Shown here piece after piece: positions 8,522 to 17,558 of a DNA stretch of 64,000 nt; the stretch's first letter is position 1; each line of letters opens with the position of its first letter. Below the pieces are notes generated by a model, which saw nothing but the letters and a program-made list of their open reading frames with translations, was not told the DNA's origin and ran no database searches. This DNA is from SAR86 cluster bacterium. GTDB lineage: Bacteria; Pseudomonadota; Gammaproteobacteria; Magnimaribacterales; AG-339-G14. The translations under genes and the position numbers were made by a program. The stretch covers positions 40,629 through 104,628 of the forward strand of contig JAOIOC010000003.1 of assembly GCA_028140145.1 (NCBI GenBank), written 5' to 3'.

Positions 8522-9457
8522 ATGAAAATAGCTTTTGCTGGAACTCCAGAAATTGCCGCTACAATTCTTCAATCTATTATTGATAAAAAAGATCATCAAG
8601 TTGTATGCGTTATAACGTCAGTTGATAAACCTTCAGGCAGAGGCAGAAAATTAAAGCCTTCGCCAGTAAAAAAAATTTCCTTAGAGAATAACTTAACTTT
8701 GATGCAGCCTGATTCACCTAAATCTGAGGAATTTATCGATGAGTTTAAAAATTATCAATGCGATGTTCTTTTAGTGGTGGCTTATGGTCATATTTTGACA
8801 GAGGAATTATTGGAAACACCTCAGTACGGCAGCGTAAATATCCATGCATCTCTTTTACCAAAATACAGGGGAGCTGCTCCAATACAAAGAGCTATTCTGA
8901 ATGGTGATAAAAAAAGTGGACTGACTTTTATGAAGATGACGAAAGGACTTGATTCGGGACCTATGTCTAAACGGTTTGAAATTAAGATAGAAAAAGACGA
9001 CACCACTGCTGATTTAACATCGAAGATGGCTTCTTTAGCGGCAAAAGAAGTTAATAAATTTTGTTCTGATTGGCCAAATTTAATTGATAGTTTGGAAGAA
9101 CAAAATGAAACAGATGCGTCTTATTGTCCGAAGATTACAAGAAATGATGCGGTGATTGAATGGTCTGATAAGGCCAAAAAAATCAGTAAGACTATTAACG
9201 CAATGTACCCTAACCCAATAATATCTATCGACATTAACGGTATAGGGATTAACCTCTGCAAATCAAAGGTCAATAAAAAGTTAATTGGCGACCCTGGAGA
9301 AATTATTGAATTTAATAAAAATATTCTTGCGATAGGTTGTGGAGATTTTGCAGTGGAAGTTACTGAACTTTGTAGGACAGGAAAAAATAAACTTTCCATT
9401 AAAGATTTTTATAATGGGGCTCAAAAACTTTTGAAAGAAGGCGATATTATTTCTTGA
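8522..9457 (+). CDS. fmt: Methionyl-tRNA formyltransferase
   Basis: Formylates initiator Met-tRNA using 10-formyl-tetrahydrofolate. The N-terminal Rossmann-like domain begins MKIAFAGTPEIAATIL and carries the catalytic signature NIHASLLPKYRGAAPIQRAIL; GLDSGPM, near the catalytic Asp region, follows. The C-terminal domain starts after a linker near residue 205 and ends with the typical LxIKDFYNGAQKLLKEGD. The length, 311 residues, is usual. In many relatives rsmB follows fmt; here the next gene is trkA, so rsmB is missing from the locus. Confidence 0.97.
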   Translation: MKIAFAGTPEIAATILQSIIDKKDHQVVCVITSVDKPSGRGRKLKPSPVKKISLENNLTLMQPDSPKSEEFIDEFKNYQCDVLLVVAYGHILTEELLETPQYGSVNIHASLLPKYRGAAPIQRAILNGDKKSGLTFMKMTKGLDSGPMSKRFEIKIEKDDTTADLTSKMASLAAKEVNKFCSDWPNLIDSLEEQNETDASYCPKITRNDAVIEWSDKAKKISKTINAMYPNPIISIDINGIGINLCKSKVNKKLIGDPGEIIEFNKNILAIGCGDFAVEVTELCRTGKNKLSIKDFYNGAQKLLKEGDIIS

Positions 9458-9505
9458 ATATTAGGTGTATAAATATCAATAAAGTTATAGTTAGAAAGAA
9501 ATAAA

Positions 9506-10864
9506 TTGGAAATTTTAATTCTCGGAGCTGGCCAAGTTGGCACTGAATTATCTGAGCTCCTTACAAATGATGGTCATAACATTACCATTGTTGATACAGA
9601 TGCTGATCGACTTCAAAAAGCCTCCTCTCACATAGACTTAAAAACTGTGGAGGGCAATGCTTCCTATCCTAAAGTTTTAGAGCAAGCCGATATTAAAAAT
9701 ATAGATGTTGCTGTTGCGATGATGGAATCTGATGAGGTGAATATTATTGCCTGTCAGATGATAAAACTCCTCAATAAGGATACGAAAACAATGGCAAGAA
9801 TTCGTACCTACGAATATTTAAAAGGTAAGGGGAAACAAATCGTCGAGGGAGAACAAGGTATAGACGTCATTATTAGCCCGGAAGAATTGATAACTGCGCA
9901 AATTTGTAGGCTTATTGAAAATCCTGGAGCTACTCAGATTATGGATTTTGCCAACGGTAAGGTATCCATGGTTTCAGTGAAAGCTAAAGAAGGCGCCCCA
10001 ATAACAGGTCACAAAGTAGCAGAGCTTAGACAGCATATTCCCAAGGTTGATACTAGAATTGCAGCAATTTATAGAGAGGACAAAGTTATAGCTCCAAAAG
10101 GAGATGACATAGTTGAAACAGGAGACGAGGTGTTCTTCATAACAGAATCAAGAGATATAAAGAAAGTTATATCTGAGCTTCGAATGAAAGAAATAGCTTC
10201 GAAAACAATCATGATTGCTGGAGGAGGAAGAATAGGAAGAAGACTTGCAGAATCTTTGGAAGGAAAATTTGATCTTAAGATAATTGAACTCAATAAAGAT
10301 AGGTGCATTTATTTGTCAGAAAAACTAGGTTCCTCTTTAGTTTTGAATGGCGATTCATCAGATAGTGCTCTTCTAGAGGAGGAAAATATTGAAAAAACTG
10401 ATTTCTTTTGCTCTGTTACTAATGATGATGAAGCGAATGTGATGTCTTCTATGTTGGCTAAAAAGATGGGTGCTAAAAAATCACTATCCTTGGTTAATAA
10501 AAATGCATACTTAGATCTAATATCGAAGGAACAAATAGATATCACCATTAATCCCTCAGAAATAACGATCGGATCGATTTTAGAAAATTTGTCTGATGAA
10601 TCGCAATTGAAAACATATTCTTTTAAAAGAAAAGGCGAAGCAGTTGAGCTAATTGCAACATCAAGAAATGGCTACCCAGGAGTTGTAGGAAAACAAATTG
10701 ATCAGATAGAACTTCCTAAAGGATGTGTAATTGGGGCTATTTTCTCTGAAAATGCAATCAAAATCGCTCATCATGATACTAAAATCAATGAAAACGATCA
10801 TCTGATTACTTTTATAGCTGATAAAAAGAATCTTGAAGAAGTAACAGACATAATTTGTTCATAA
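9506..10864 (+). CDS. trkA: Trk potassium uptake regulatory subunit TrkA
   Basis: Peripheral NAD(H)-binding gating subunit of the Trk K+ transporter. The 452 residues form two tandem RCK modules, each a Rossmann domain plus a TrkA-C domain: GAGQVGTEL starts the first and GGGRIGRRLAE (about residue 235) starts the second. The start is a TTG at 9506; no ATG is near, and the protein then begins exactly at the first Rossmann strand (EILILGAG), as in E. coli TrkA. trkH follows after 10 bases, so the two partners form one transcription unit. Confidence 0.96.
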   Translation: MEILILGAGQVGTELSELLTNDGHNITIVDTDADRLQKASSHIDLKTVEGNASYPKVLEQADIKNIDVAVAMMESDEVNIIACQMIKLLNKDTKTMARIRTYEYLKGKGKQIVEGEQGIDVIISPEELITAQICRLIENPGATQIMDFANGKVSMVSVKAKEGAPITGHKVAELRQHIPKVDTRIAAIYREDKVIAPKGDDIVETGDEVFFITESRDIKKVISELRMKEIASKTIMIAGGGRIGRRLAESLEGKFDLKIIELNKDRCIYLSEKLGSSLVLNGDSSDSALLEEENIEKTDFFCSVTNDDEANVMSSMLAKKMGAKKSLSLVNKNAYLDLISKEQIDITINPSEITIGSILENLSDESQLKTYSFKRKGEAVELIATSRNGYPGVVGKQIDQIELPKGCVIGAIFSENAIKIAHHDTKINENDHLITFIADKKNLEEVTDIICS

Positions 10865-10874
10865 ATAGAATTTA

Positions 10875-12326
10875 ATGAAAGTTAGACCCATTTTAAACCT
10901 TTTAGGCATAGGTTTAGTGTATTTTTCGTTTTTTCAGCTGCTTCCAATAGCGATATCCTTCATTTACGAAGAAAATAATTTCACTGATTATTCTGGAGCC
11001 TTTTTTATAACTCTTATTACAGGAATAGCGTTTTGGGTAGCTACTTATAAAGAAAAACAAGAAACAATTCGAATAAAAGAAGGATTCATCCTAACTGTTG
11101 CCTTTTGGGTCTTATTCACCGTTTTTGCATCTTTACCTTTCCTTTTGAGCTCAACACACGATTTCTCTATCGTAGATGCCTATTTTGAAACAACATCAGC
11201 CCTTACAACCACTGGATCTACAATATTGGTTGGCCTGGAATCGTATAGTAAGTCCTTACTATTCTATAGAGCCCTATTACAATGGCTTGGGGGAATGGGA
11301 ATAATTGTATTAGCAGTTGCAATCTTTCCACTTCTGGGAGTTGGAGGTATGCAATTATATAAAAATGAGGGCTCTGGGGTGATGGGAGACAATAAATTGA
11401 GGCCCAAAATTGCGGAAACAGCTAAATCCTTGTGGTTTATATACCTAATTTTGACTCTAAGCTGTTGTTTTTGTTACTTTTTTTCAGGTATGAACCTCTT
11501 TGATGCTGTGACTCACTCATTTACAACGGTAGCCATTGGTGGATTTTCAAATTATGACGAAAGTTTTGCCTACTTTGATAGCAATGCAATCTACTTAGTC
11601 TCTATAATATTTATGTTTCTTTCTGGTGCCAATTTTTCCCTTCATTTCCTTGCCTATACAAAGTTAAACCCTAAGTATTACTTTCAAGATTCAGAATTTA
11701 AGTTTTATGGCACCGTTATTCTTTCTGCTTTTCTTTTAATAACTGTTGCAATGATTTTTTACGGATCAGCTAATAACTTTGACTTAATTGTTACTACCGC
11801 TTTTCAAACAGTTTCTTTTGCAACCACAACAGGTTACGTAAATTCAGATTACTATCTATGGCCTTCTTTTATTCCTTTTATGCTTTTGATGCTAGGAGCA
11901 ATCGGAGCTTGTGCTGGCTCTACGGGAGGCGGCATAAAGATGATTAGAGTTTTAGTTCTCTACAAACAAGGTGGAAGAGAACTTAAAAAATTGACCCATC
12001 CACAATCGGTTGTTCCAGTAAAAATTGGTGGGAAAATTCTTCAGCCAGAAATCGCGGAATCGGTTTGGGGTTTCTTTTCTGTGTACATGTTGGCGTATGT
12101 TTTTCTTACAACGTTTATGCTCTTGTACGGCTCAGATTTCATTACTGCATTTTCTGCAGTTGGTGCATCAATTAATAATTTAGGTCCTGGACTGGGCGAT
12201 GTTTCTCAAAACTATAGCTCTTTGAATGATATCTCTAAAATAACTTTATCATTTTCTATGATACTAGGAAGATTAGAAATTTATACGCTTCTTGTCTTAC
12301 TAACTCCCTTCTTTTGGAAAAGTTAA
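10875..12326 (+). CDS. trkH: Trk potassium uptake transporter TrkH
   Basis: Potassium-translocating membrane subunit that works with TrkA. The 483-residue protein has four repeated membrane-pore-membrane units. Their pore loops are recognisable around TSALTTTGST, FTTVAIGGFSN, QTVSFATTTGYVN and VGASINNLGPG, each with the central glycine that forms the K+ selectivity filter. CAGSTGGGIKM in the fourth unit is typical of TrkH. The gene lies 10 bases after trkA and ends 18 bases before the convergent lipid A acyltransferase. Confidence 0.97.
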   Translation: MKVRPILNLLGIGLVYFSFFQLLPIAISFIYEENNFTDYSGAFFITLITGIAFWVATYKEKQETIRIKEGFILTVAFWVLFTVFASLPFLLSSTHDFSIVDAYFETTSALTTTGSTILVGLESYSKSLLFYRALLQWLGGMGIIVLAVAIFPLLGVGGMQLYKNEGSGVMGDNKLRPKIAETAKSLWFIYLILTLSCCFCYFFSGMNLFDAVTHSFTTVAIGGFSNYDESFAYFDSNAIYLVSIIFMFLSGANFSLHFLAYTKLNPKYYFQDSEFKFYGTVILSAFLLITVAMIFYGSANNFDLIVTTAFQTVSFATTTGYVNSDYYLWPSFIPFMLLMLGAIGACAGSTGGGIKMIRVLVLYKQGGRELKKLTHPQSVVPVKIGGKILQPEIAESVWGFFSVYMLAYVFLTTFMLLYGSDFITAFSAVGASINNLGPGLGDVSQNYSSLNDISKITLSFSMILGRLEIYTLLVLLTPFFWKS

Positions 12327-12339
12327 GTAAGTACTTACT
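12326..12339. repeat. 14-bp perfect palindrome at the trkH stop
   Basis: AGTAAGTACTTACT is its own reverse complement and starts at the last base of the trkH stop codon, between convergent genes. It has no loop and no T-run, so it is not a classic terminator. It may be a protein-binding site or chance in AT-rich DNA. Confidence 0.35.
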
Positions 12340-12344
12340 ATCAT

Positions 12345-13208
12345 TCAAACGTAATCAATGTATCCCTTAAATCTTTTATACTCCCATGCATATTGTTCAG
12401 GAGAAGCAAGAATATCGTCTTCCAGAACTTTATTCATTGACTCAAGGGACTTAGTTAGATCATCGGAAAAAAATTTCTCCCCTACTTCTCTTATATTGAT
12501 TTGATATCCATCTTTGCCAAGCGTACAACTGCAATAAATTACATTACAGTTAGTCCTTTTAGCGATATTTGAAATCAAAGAATTGGTGAAGCAAGCTTTG
12601 CCAAAAAAATTAGCCGTATGTCGATTTTTGTTTTTCGGGACCTGATCGACTGCCATTGCTATCGTTCCTTTGTTGTTGATGTGTTCGAGCAAAAGTTTGG
12701 TACTTTTAAAGCCTATCCCAACCATCCTTGCTCCGTAATTTTGTCTTCCACTTTTTACAAGATTATTAATAATTTTATTTTTTACTTTTGTAAACGGAAT
12801 AATAAGATTTTCTGATTTTGATGACATCCATGAAATTAATAATTCCATATTGCCAATATGGCTTGAGATGATTATCAAGCCTTTGTCTTCACCTAATAAT
12901 GAATCAAATTTACTTTCATTATTAACTCTAGAAATCAGAGGGTATATTTTTCTAGAGAAATCCCTTGAATTTGACCAAACATAAATAGCTTCGATTAAAG
13001 ATAAAGATGTTTGTCTGACGCTACGTCTAGATAAATCCTCAATCTCTTCTTTAGTTTTGCTTTTAAAGACATGTTTGAGATTAGTTGAGCTAGTTTTAAG
13101 GCTTTTAGAGTTAGAAAAAACCATCAAAAAGCCTAAAATCCATCCAAAAGCTTGAAAAGCTCTAAAAGGGACAATTTTAGCCAAAAAAAACAGTATTTTT
13201 ATGAACAT
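12345..13208 (-). CDS. Lipid A biosynthesis lauroyl/myristoyl acyltransferase family (LpxL/HtrB-like)
   Basis: Inner-membrane acyltransferase of the LpxL/LpxM family, which adds secondary acyl chains to lipid A. The 287-residue protein has an N-terminal membrane anchor, the catalytic HX4E motif (HIGNME, His117 and Glu122), and the later MAVDQVPK and PEQYAWEYKRFK segments typical of the family. In Pseudomonas an LpxL-type gene occupies the same position between trkA/trkH and the glyS-gmhB-plsC group. It is divergent from glyQS with an 83-base gap. Which acyl chain it transfers cannot be told from sequence. Confidence 0.88.
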   Translation of the reverse strand: MFIKILFFLAKIVPFRAFQAFGWILGFLMVFSNSKSLKTSSTNLKHVFKSKTKEEIEDLSRRSVRQTSLSLIEAIYVWSNSRDFSRKIYPLISRVNNESKFDSLLGEDKGLIIISSHIGNMELLISWMSSKSENLIIPFTKVKNKIINNLVKSGRQNYGARMVGIGFKSTKLLLEHINNKGTIAMAVDQVPKNKNRHTANFFGKACFTNSLISNIAKRTNCNVIYCSCTLGKDGYQINIREVGEKFFSDDLTKSLESMNKVLEDDILASPEQYAWEYKRFKGYIDYV

Positions 13209-13291
13209 TTCAGTCCATTATATTCAACATTCAAGTAGAATTAGTAAGAAATCAGTCTATTTTATTGAATCTAATCCAAATCATCGTATAA

Positions 13292-14647
13292 ATGTCAGCT
13301 AAATCAATGGATGAATTAGTCTCTTTATGCAAGAGGAGAGGATTTATTTTTCAATCAAGTGAAATCTATGGTGGCTTGCAAGGCACGTATGACTTTGGTC
13401 CGCTTGGAGTTGAATTAAAAAATAATTTAAAGAGCGCATGGTGGAAATCCATGGTTTATGAAAGAGATGATGTTGAAGGTTTGGATGCTTCCATCCTAAC
13501 AAATCAACTTGTATTAAATTATTCCGGTCATGAAGATACTTTTACAGATCCTTTGGTTGACTGTAGAAGTTGTAAGTCAAGATGGAGAGCAGATCAAATT
13601 GAAGATACTTGTCCAAATTGTGGCAGCAAAGACTTGACTGACCCCAGACCTTTTAACTTGATGTTCAAAACAAACGTGGGTCCTCTTGAAGATGACGGAT
13701 CCATTGCGTATCTCAGACCAGAAACTGCGCAACAGATTTTTACAAACTTTAAGAATATAGTTGATTCAACATCAAGAGCTTTACCTTTTGGTATTGCGCA
13801 AATTGGAAAAGCTTTTCGGAATGAAATAACTCCAAGAAATTTTATTTTTAGGGTTCGTGAATTTGAACAAATGGAATTGGAATTTTTTGTACAGCCAGGA
13901 GAAGATAATCTCTGGCACGACAAATGGATTGAGGAAAGATCAAAGTGGTGGGAGAGTCAGGGAGTCTCCAAGAAGAAAATTAGATTTTTAGAAGTGCCTA
14001 AAGATGAACTATCTCATTATTCAAAACGTACTGTAGATTTAATGTATGAATTCCCTCACGGCGAGGAAGAATTGGAGGGCATAGCAAATAGAACTGATTT
14101 TGATTTAGGCTCACATTCCAAAAATCAAGATCAACTAAATATACAAAGCAAGATAAGAGAAAATTCGGATTCAAACTCAAGATTGGCGATACAGGATAAA
14201 GATTCAAATGAATGGATTGTTCCATTTGTTATAGAGCCATCTGCCGGTGTCGAAAGAGGAGTGTTGGCTATTTTGAATGAAGCTTACAAAGTTGAGAAAT
14301 TAGAAGACGGAAAAGAAAGAATAGTTCTAGCTCTTAAAGCTCATCTCAGTCCAATAAAGGCCGCAGTAATTCCTCTGAAAAAAAATAATGAAGATCTCGT
14401 GAACTTAGCTAAAAATGTAAAAGACGAACTTCAATCTTTAGGTAAGGGCAGAGTTCTCTTGGAAAATACAGGAAATATCGGAAAGAGTTATAGGAAGCAT
14501 GATGAAATAGGTACTCCAATGTGCATAACAATTGATTTTGATTCTCTTGATAAGAACACAGTTACAATAAGAGATAGAGATACTATGGAACAAAAAACTG
14601 TCCAAATACAAGACCTTACAACTTATTTCTCTAATTTTTTTAAGTAA
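13292..14647 (+). CDS. glyQS: Glycyl-tRNA synthetase, single-chain dimeric type
   Basis: Class II synthetase charging tRNA-Gly. It is the one-chain alpha2 type of eukaryotes, archaea and some bacteria, not the GlyQ/GlyS tetramer normal in Gammaproteobacteria. Evidence: [22 protein letters not shown] at the N-terminus, a zinc-ribbon-like [20 protein letters not shown] (near residues 90-110), motif 2 in [21 protein letters not shown], motif 3 in [14 protein letters not shown], and a C-terminal anticodon-binding domain. The 451-residue length fits. It occupies the conserved glyQ-glyS place before gmhB-plsC, so it seems to have replaced the usual pair in situ. Confidence 0.95.
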   Translation: MSAKSMDELVSLCKRRGFIFQSSEIYGGLQGTYDFGPLGVELKNNLKSAWWKSMVYERDDVEGLDASILTNQLVLNYSGHEDTFTDPLVDCRSCKSRWRADQIEDTCPNCGSKDLTDPRPFNLMFKTNVGPLEDDGSIAYLRPETAQQIFTNFKNIVDSTSRALPFGIAQIGKAFRNEITPRNFIFRVREFEQMELEFFVQPGEDNLWHDKWIEERSKWWESQGVSKKKIRFLEVPKDELSHYSKRTVDLMYEFPHGEEELEGIANRTDFDLGSHSKNQDQLNIQSKIRENSDSNSRLAIQDKDSNEWIVPFVIEPSAGVERGVLAILNEAYKVEKLEDGKERIVLALKAHLSPIKAAVIPLKKNNEDLVNLAKNVKDELQSLGKGRVLLENTGNIGKSYRKHDEIGTPMCITIDFDSLDKNTVTIRDRDTMEQKTVQIQDLTTYFSNFFK

Positions 14648-14655
14648 AAATATTC

Positions 14656-15198
14656 TTGGATAACTCAAGTAAATATATTGTTTTAGATCGTGATGGTGTC
14701 ATCAATGTTGATCTATTTGACTATGTAAGAGATCCAAAGGAATTTGAATTTGAACATAAAAGCGTTCAAGCAATAAAAAAATTATCAGATAAAAATGTAA
14801 AAATTGTTGTTCTTACAAATCAAGCCTGCGTTTCACAAAAAACGGCAACTGAAGAAATGATAAATAACGTTCATGACCATATGAAAAATGAACTAAAAAA
14901 AATTGGGGCTGAGATTGAGCTAATTCTATTTTGTCCGCATGCAAATGAAGACAATTGTGAATGTAGAAAACCCAAAACAGGTTTGTTAGAAAAAGCTGAA
15001 GCTAAGCTTGGAATTTCACTCAAGGATTGTTTTTTTATTGGTGACAAAGAATCTGATTTACTTGCTGCAAAAAAGCATGGATGTCGTCCTGTCTTGGTTC
15101 TTACCGGTTATGGAATGCATACCATTAGAACAGCTGAAAGTTTGATGGGTGTAAAAATTTATGAGAATTTATTCGAAGCAATAGAGAATAACTTTTGA
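14656..15198 (+). CDS. gmhB: D-glycero-D-manno-heptose 1,7-bisphosphate 7-phosphatase (GmhB-like HAD)
   Basis: HAD-superfamily phosphatase of ADP-heptose synthesis for the lipopolysaccharide core. The nucleophile motif LDRDGVIN lies near the N-terminus, VVLTNQACVS is HAD motif II, CPHANEDNCECRKPKTGLL carries the zinc-binding His/Cys loop typical of GmhB, and IGDKESDLLAAKKHG is motif IV. The 180-residue length matches. The start is a TTG at 14656, with no better start nearby. It follows glyQS by 8 bases and its TGA shares one base with the plsC ATG. Confidence 0.88.
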   Translation: MDNSSKYIVLDRDGVINVDLFDYVRDPKEFEFEHKSVQAIKKLSDKNVKIVVLTNQACVSQKTATEEMINNVHDHMKNELKKIGAEIELILFCPHANEDNCECRKPKTGLLEKAEAKLGISLKDCFFIGDKESDLLAAKKHGCRPVLVLTGYGMHTIRTAESLMGVKIYENLFEAIENNF

Positions 15199-15905
15199 TG
15201 GTTTATCTTAGATCGGGTATTTTTTATTTTTTCCTTATTATTGGATTGGGATTAATTTTCATTGGCATACCTTTCCTATATTTTACTCCGTTAATAAAGC
15301 GACAAAAAATTATTTTAAGCTGGGTATGGTTAGTAAGATTCACATTGAAATATATTTGTAATGTTGAAATTGAATTTAAAGGATTCAAAGATTATCTTAA
15401 TGGCAAATTTCTTTTTGTCTCTAATCACCAAAGCACATTGGAAACGTTGGTGTTACATCATGAGTTTCAACCAATGTCAGCGATTACAAAGAAAGAAAAT
15501 TTGAGCGTTCCAGTTTTTGGTTTAGGTTTTAGATTGCTTGAACCTATTTACATAGAAAGAGATATGAAGCTGAGCTCTACCAAAAAAATTATAAGAGAAG
15601 GAATAAAAAAAATTGAAGCTGGATTATCTGTTTTATATTTTCCAGAAGGCACGAGGATGCCACTAGGAGAAATAGGAAGATTTTCTAGAACTGGTATTGA
15701 AGTTGCAGCCAAAACAGATACCAGCATCATCCCGATAGTTCACAACTCAGCAGAGTGTTGGCCGCCCAGTTACTTAATACAACCAGGAAAAGTTATTTTT
15801 TACTTAGGTGATCCAGTTGAAACATCCGGTAAAAATATAAGACAACTTACAACTGAACTTCAATCATGGATGATTGAAAATTATCATCTAACGTCCAAGT
15901 CTTAA
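15198..15905 (+). CDS. plsC: 1-acyl-sn-glycerol-3-phosphate acyltransferase
   Basis: Membrane acyltransferase that converts lysophosphatidic acid to phosphatidic acid. An N-terminal hydrophobic segment (about residues 5-30) precedes motif I NHQSTLE, where the usual HX4D is HX4E, and motif III FPEGTRMP; PIVHNS follows near motif IV. The ORF track begins with a TTG at 15195, but the ATG at 15198 makes a TGATG junction with gmhB and is preferred (235 residues). gmhB-plsC adjacency is conserved in Pseudomonas next to gyrB; here about 3 kb of small genes separates them from gyrB. Confidence 0.92.
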   Translation: MVYLRSGIFYFFLIIGLGLIFIGIPFLYFTPLIKRQKIILSWVWLVRFTLKYICNVEIEFKGFKDYLNGKFLFVSNHQSTLETLVLHHEFQPMSAITKKENLSVPVFGLGFRLLEPIYIERDMKLSSTKKIIREGIKKIEAGLSVLYFPEGTRMPLGEIGRFSRTGIEVAAKTDTSIIPIVHNSAECWPPSYLIQPGKVIFYLGDPVETSGKNIRQLTTELQSWMIENYHLTSKS

Positions 15906-15956
15906 AAATATCTTTAAAAAAAAGTTCTCAAACCTTAAATTCATAAAAAACTCCCT

Positions 15957-15975
15957 TTTTTGCTACTTTTTGCTA
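15957..15975 (+). repeat. Tandem TTTTTGCTA repeats upstream of psiE
   Basis: TTTTTGCTA occurs twice with a 10-base period, about 45 bases before the psiE start. Spacing of one helical turn suits a dimeric or repeat-binding regulator, and psiE in E. coli is phosphate-starvation induced. The sequence does not match the PhoB box consensus, so the assignment is only a possibility. Confidence 0.3.
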
Positions 15976-16019
15976 AATTTATGACTTAAATAGTGTAAAA
16001 GTGCCATTTTGGGGGAAAT

Positions 16020-16454
16020 ATGCTGAAAAAACTGTTTAGTCAGGCTACAAATGACAAAATTCACTGGACAACACTCATAAGTGAGAAAATCCTTTTAGCG
16101 CTTATCGGAATTGCTACATGCATCGCAGCAGCCCTTTATTTATGGGAAATGTTCATTGATAGACGCATTGAACTGTCGGATTTATTCTTATTATTCATCT
16201 ATGCTGAAATTTTAGGCATGGTGGGGTCTTTTTACAGTACGAATAGAATTCCAGTAACTTTGCCAATAATTATCGCTATAACGGCTATTTGCAGATTAAT
16301 TGTTATGCAGAATAAAGAAATGGAAGCTACATTAATTGTTGGTGAAGCTGCAGCAGTTCTTATTCTGGCTGGCGCTGCATACATGATGAGCCTAAAAGAT
16401 AAGATAAGTTTAGAAAAATTAAAAAACCAAAACAATGATGATATCCAAAGCTAA
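16020..16454 (+). CDS. psiE: PsiE-family membrane protein
   Basis: A 144-residue protein with four predicted membrane helices (about 25-47, 57-75, 82-98 and 104-124), matching the PsiE family (phosphate-starvation-inducible protein E). The family's biochemical function is unknown. Conserved-looking features are the acidic/aromatic LYLWEMF segment and FIYAEILGMVGSFY. A strong Shine-Dalgarno run, GGGGGAA, precedes the ATG by a few bases, stronger than most in this window. The stop overlaps the convergent gene's stop by 4 bases. It lies between plsC and gyrB, where relatives have no psiE. Confidence 0.75.
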   Translation: MLKKLFSQATNDKIHWTTLISEKILLALIGIATCIAAALYLWEMFIDRRIELSDLFLLFIYAEILGMVGSFYSTNRIPVTLPIIIAITAICRLIVMQNKEMEATLIVGEAAAVLILAGAAYMMSLKDKISLEKLKNQNNDDIQS

Positions 16455-16765
16455 TGTTTTTTTAGTGGCTTTTCAGATTCTTCGAACCAACCGTCTATAA
16501 TTTCATTGTTCTCATCTATCCATCTTTCGATTTGAAGGATGACGAAATCTTGCCCAGAAATTAAATCAAAATTCTCTTGCGGCATTGATTCCTTTTCTCT
16601 CTCAAGAAGCTCTTTCAAAGTAATTAGATTTTCCGTTTGTTTTTGATATTCCAAAAGAGTAGGATTTTTTTTATCAGAAAAAGTATCTTGGATTTCATCC
16701 AATAATTGGTCCTTGAATTTTTGAATCTCTCTTATATTCAAAACTCTTTTATCTCTCTGTTCCAA
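16451..16765 (-). CDS. Hypothetical acidic helical protein
   Basis: A 104-residue protein that I do not recognise. It has no signal peptide, membrane segment or cysteine. Composition is rich in Glu, Lys, Gln and Leu, and the middle (about residues 10-65) looks helical and possibly coiled-coil, with a tryptophan-bearing acidic C-terminus (IERWIDENNEIIDGWFEE). Its start overlaps the end of the upstream Coq4-like gene by 28 bases, which suggests co-expression and perhaps a complex. The 3' end overlaps the convergent psiE stop by 4 bases. Confidence 0.6.
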   Translation of the reverse strand: MEQRDKRVLNIREIQKFKDQLLDEIQDTFSDKKNPTLLEYQKQTENLITLKELLEREKESMPQENFDLISGQDFVILQIERWIDENNEIIDGWFEESEKPLKKH

Positions 16766-17277
16766 GAAACTTTTTTTATTTTCCTTTCTGAATGTGTAAG
16801 AATCTTGATGTGAAATTCTTCTCTTAATTCTTTTATACTTTTATCCAGTAACTCCTCTGAAAAATAATAATTCCAACGCTTCTTCATTTTAAAGCATCTA
16901 AATAAAATCGTTGGCCACTTTCTAATCATGACTTTTAAGTAGAGAAAAAAGTACTTTGTATAACCAACTTCTTTTAAAAGAATTTCTACTTTTTCAGTAG
17001 TTTCTTTGAAATTTATTTTTCCAGAAAAATAATCTTTTAGTATTTGAAAATAGTTTCCACCAAAAAATACCCAGCAATCCAACATTGCTTCCTCTTCTAA
17101 GGTTGTATCTAATCCAAAAATTACATGAGTTGCATCATGGCAGAGAATACCCCACTTTTCTGAATCGCTAACTTGTTCTCCAAGAACATATCTATTATTT
17201 TTTCTTAAATAACTTCTATATTCTTCTATTCCTCCTTGCAAAGAAGTATTGCAATCTTGGTTCTGAAAATTAAGCAT
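16738..17277 (-). CDS. Coq4-like protein with HDxxHx11E motif
   Basis: A 179-residue protein with CHDATHVIFGLDTTLEEE near residues 46-63, matching the HDxxHx11E metal-binding motif of the Coq4 family. Mitochondrial Coq4 acts in ubiquinone biosynthesis; bacterial homologues are poorly characterised. The C-terminal half is basic and hydrophobic (KYFFLYLKVMIRKWPTILF), fitting peripheral membrane binding. The rest does not obviously match Coq4, so this rests mainly on the motif and a similar alpha-helical character. It is first of a two-gene leftward unit and diverges from a small membrane-protein gene. Confidence 0.5.
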   Translation of the reverse strand: MLNFQNQDCNTSLQGGIEEYRSYLRKNNRYVLGEQVSDSEKWGILCHDATHVIFGLDTTLEEEAMLDCWVFFGGNYFQILKDYFSGKINFKETTEKVEILLKEVGYTKYFFLYLKVMIRKWPTILFRCFKMKKRWNYYFSEELLDKSIKELREEFHIKILTHSERKIKKVSWNREIKEF

Positions 17278-17319
17278 TTTTTTATTATAGTTTAATACTT
17301 TTCACTCATTACAAAATTT

Positions 17320-17342
17320 AGTTTAAATTTTTGTTTTAAACT
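17320..17342. promoter_or_regulatory. Inverted repeat in a divergent promoter region
   Basis: AGTTTAAA and TTTAAACT form an 8-base inverted repeat with a 7-base spacer, just upstream of the ATG at 17349 and in the gap between two divergent genes. It could be an operator or a small hairpin in the leader. The DNA is AT-rich, so chance is not excluded. Confidence 0.3.
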
Positions 17343-17348
17343 CACCAA

Positions 17349-17558
17349 ATGAATTTAAGTATGTTCATTATTGGAAGCGCGGTTTTCATTGTCGCTTTTT
17401 CTTTTTTTAAAGTTACTGCTTTGCATAAAACTAAAAATCAGAATGAGTCTTGGTTGAAGCTTATTTCTGTTTTTTTCGTGGACCTTATTGTGCTCGTGGT
17501 GGGCACTCTTGGAGTAGGGATATTTTTTGTCTCTTTGTTCAACGCGTTTCATGGATAG
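17349..17558 (+). CDS. Small hypothetical two-helix membrane protein
   Basis: A 69-residue protein that I do not recognise. Two hydrophobic segments (about residues 4-24 and 38-63) flank a polar loop, KTKNQNESW. The second is long and ends in FVSLFNAFHG. No Shine-Dalgarno is evident before the ATG. The next gene starts 8 bases before its stop, implying a coupled pair. The reverse-strand ORF over the same bases has no hydrophobic or family logic and was judged a shadow. Confidence 0.5.
   Translation: MNLSMFIIGSAVFIVAFSFFKVTALHKTKNQNESWLKLISVFFVDLIVLVVGTLGVGIFFVSLFNAFHG

Noticed and set aside
13998-14225. Minus-strand ORF within glyQS
   Set aside because: Shadow of a conserved synthetase gene, with no ribosome site or motif.
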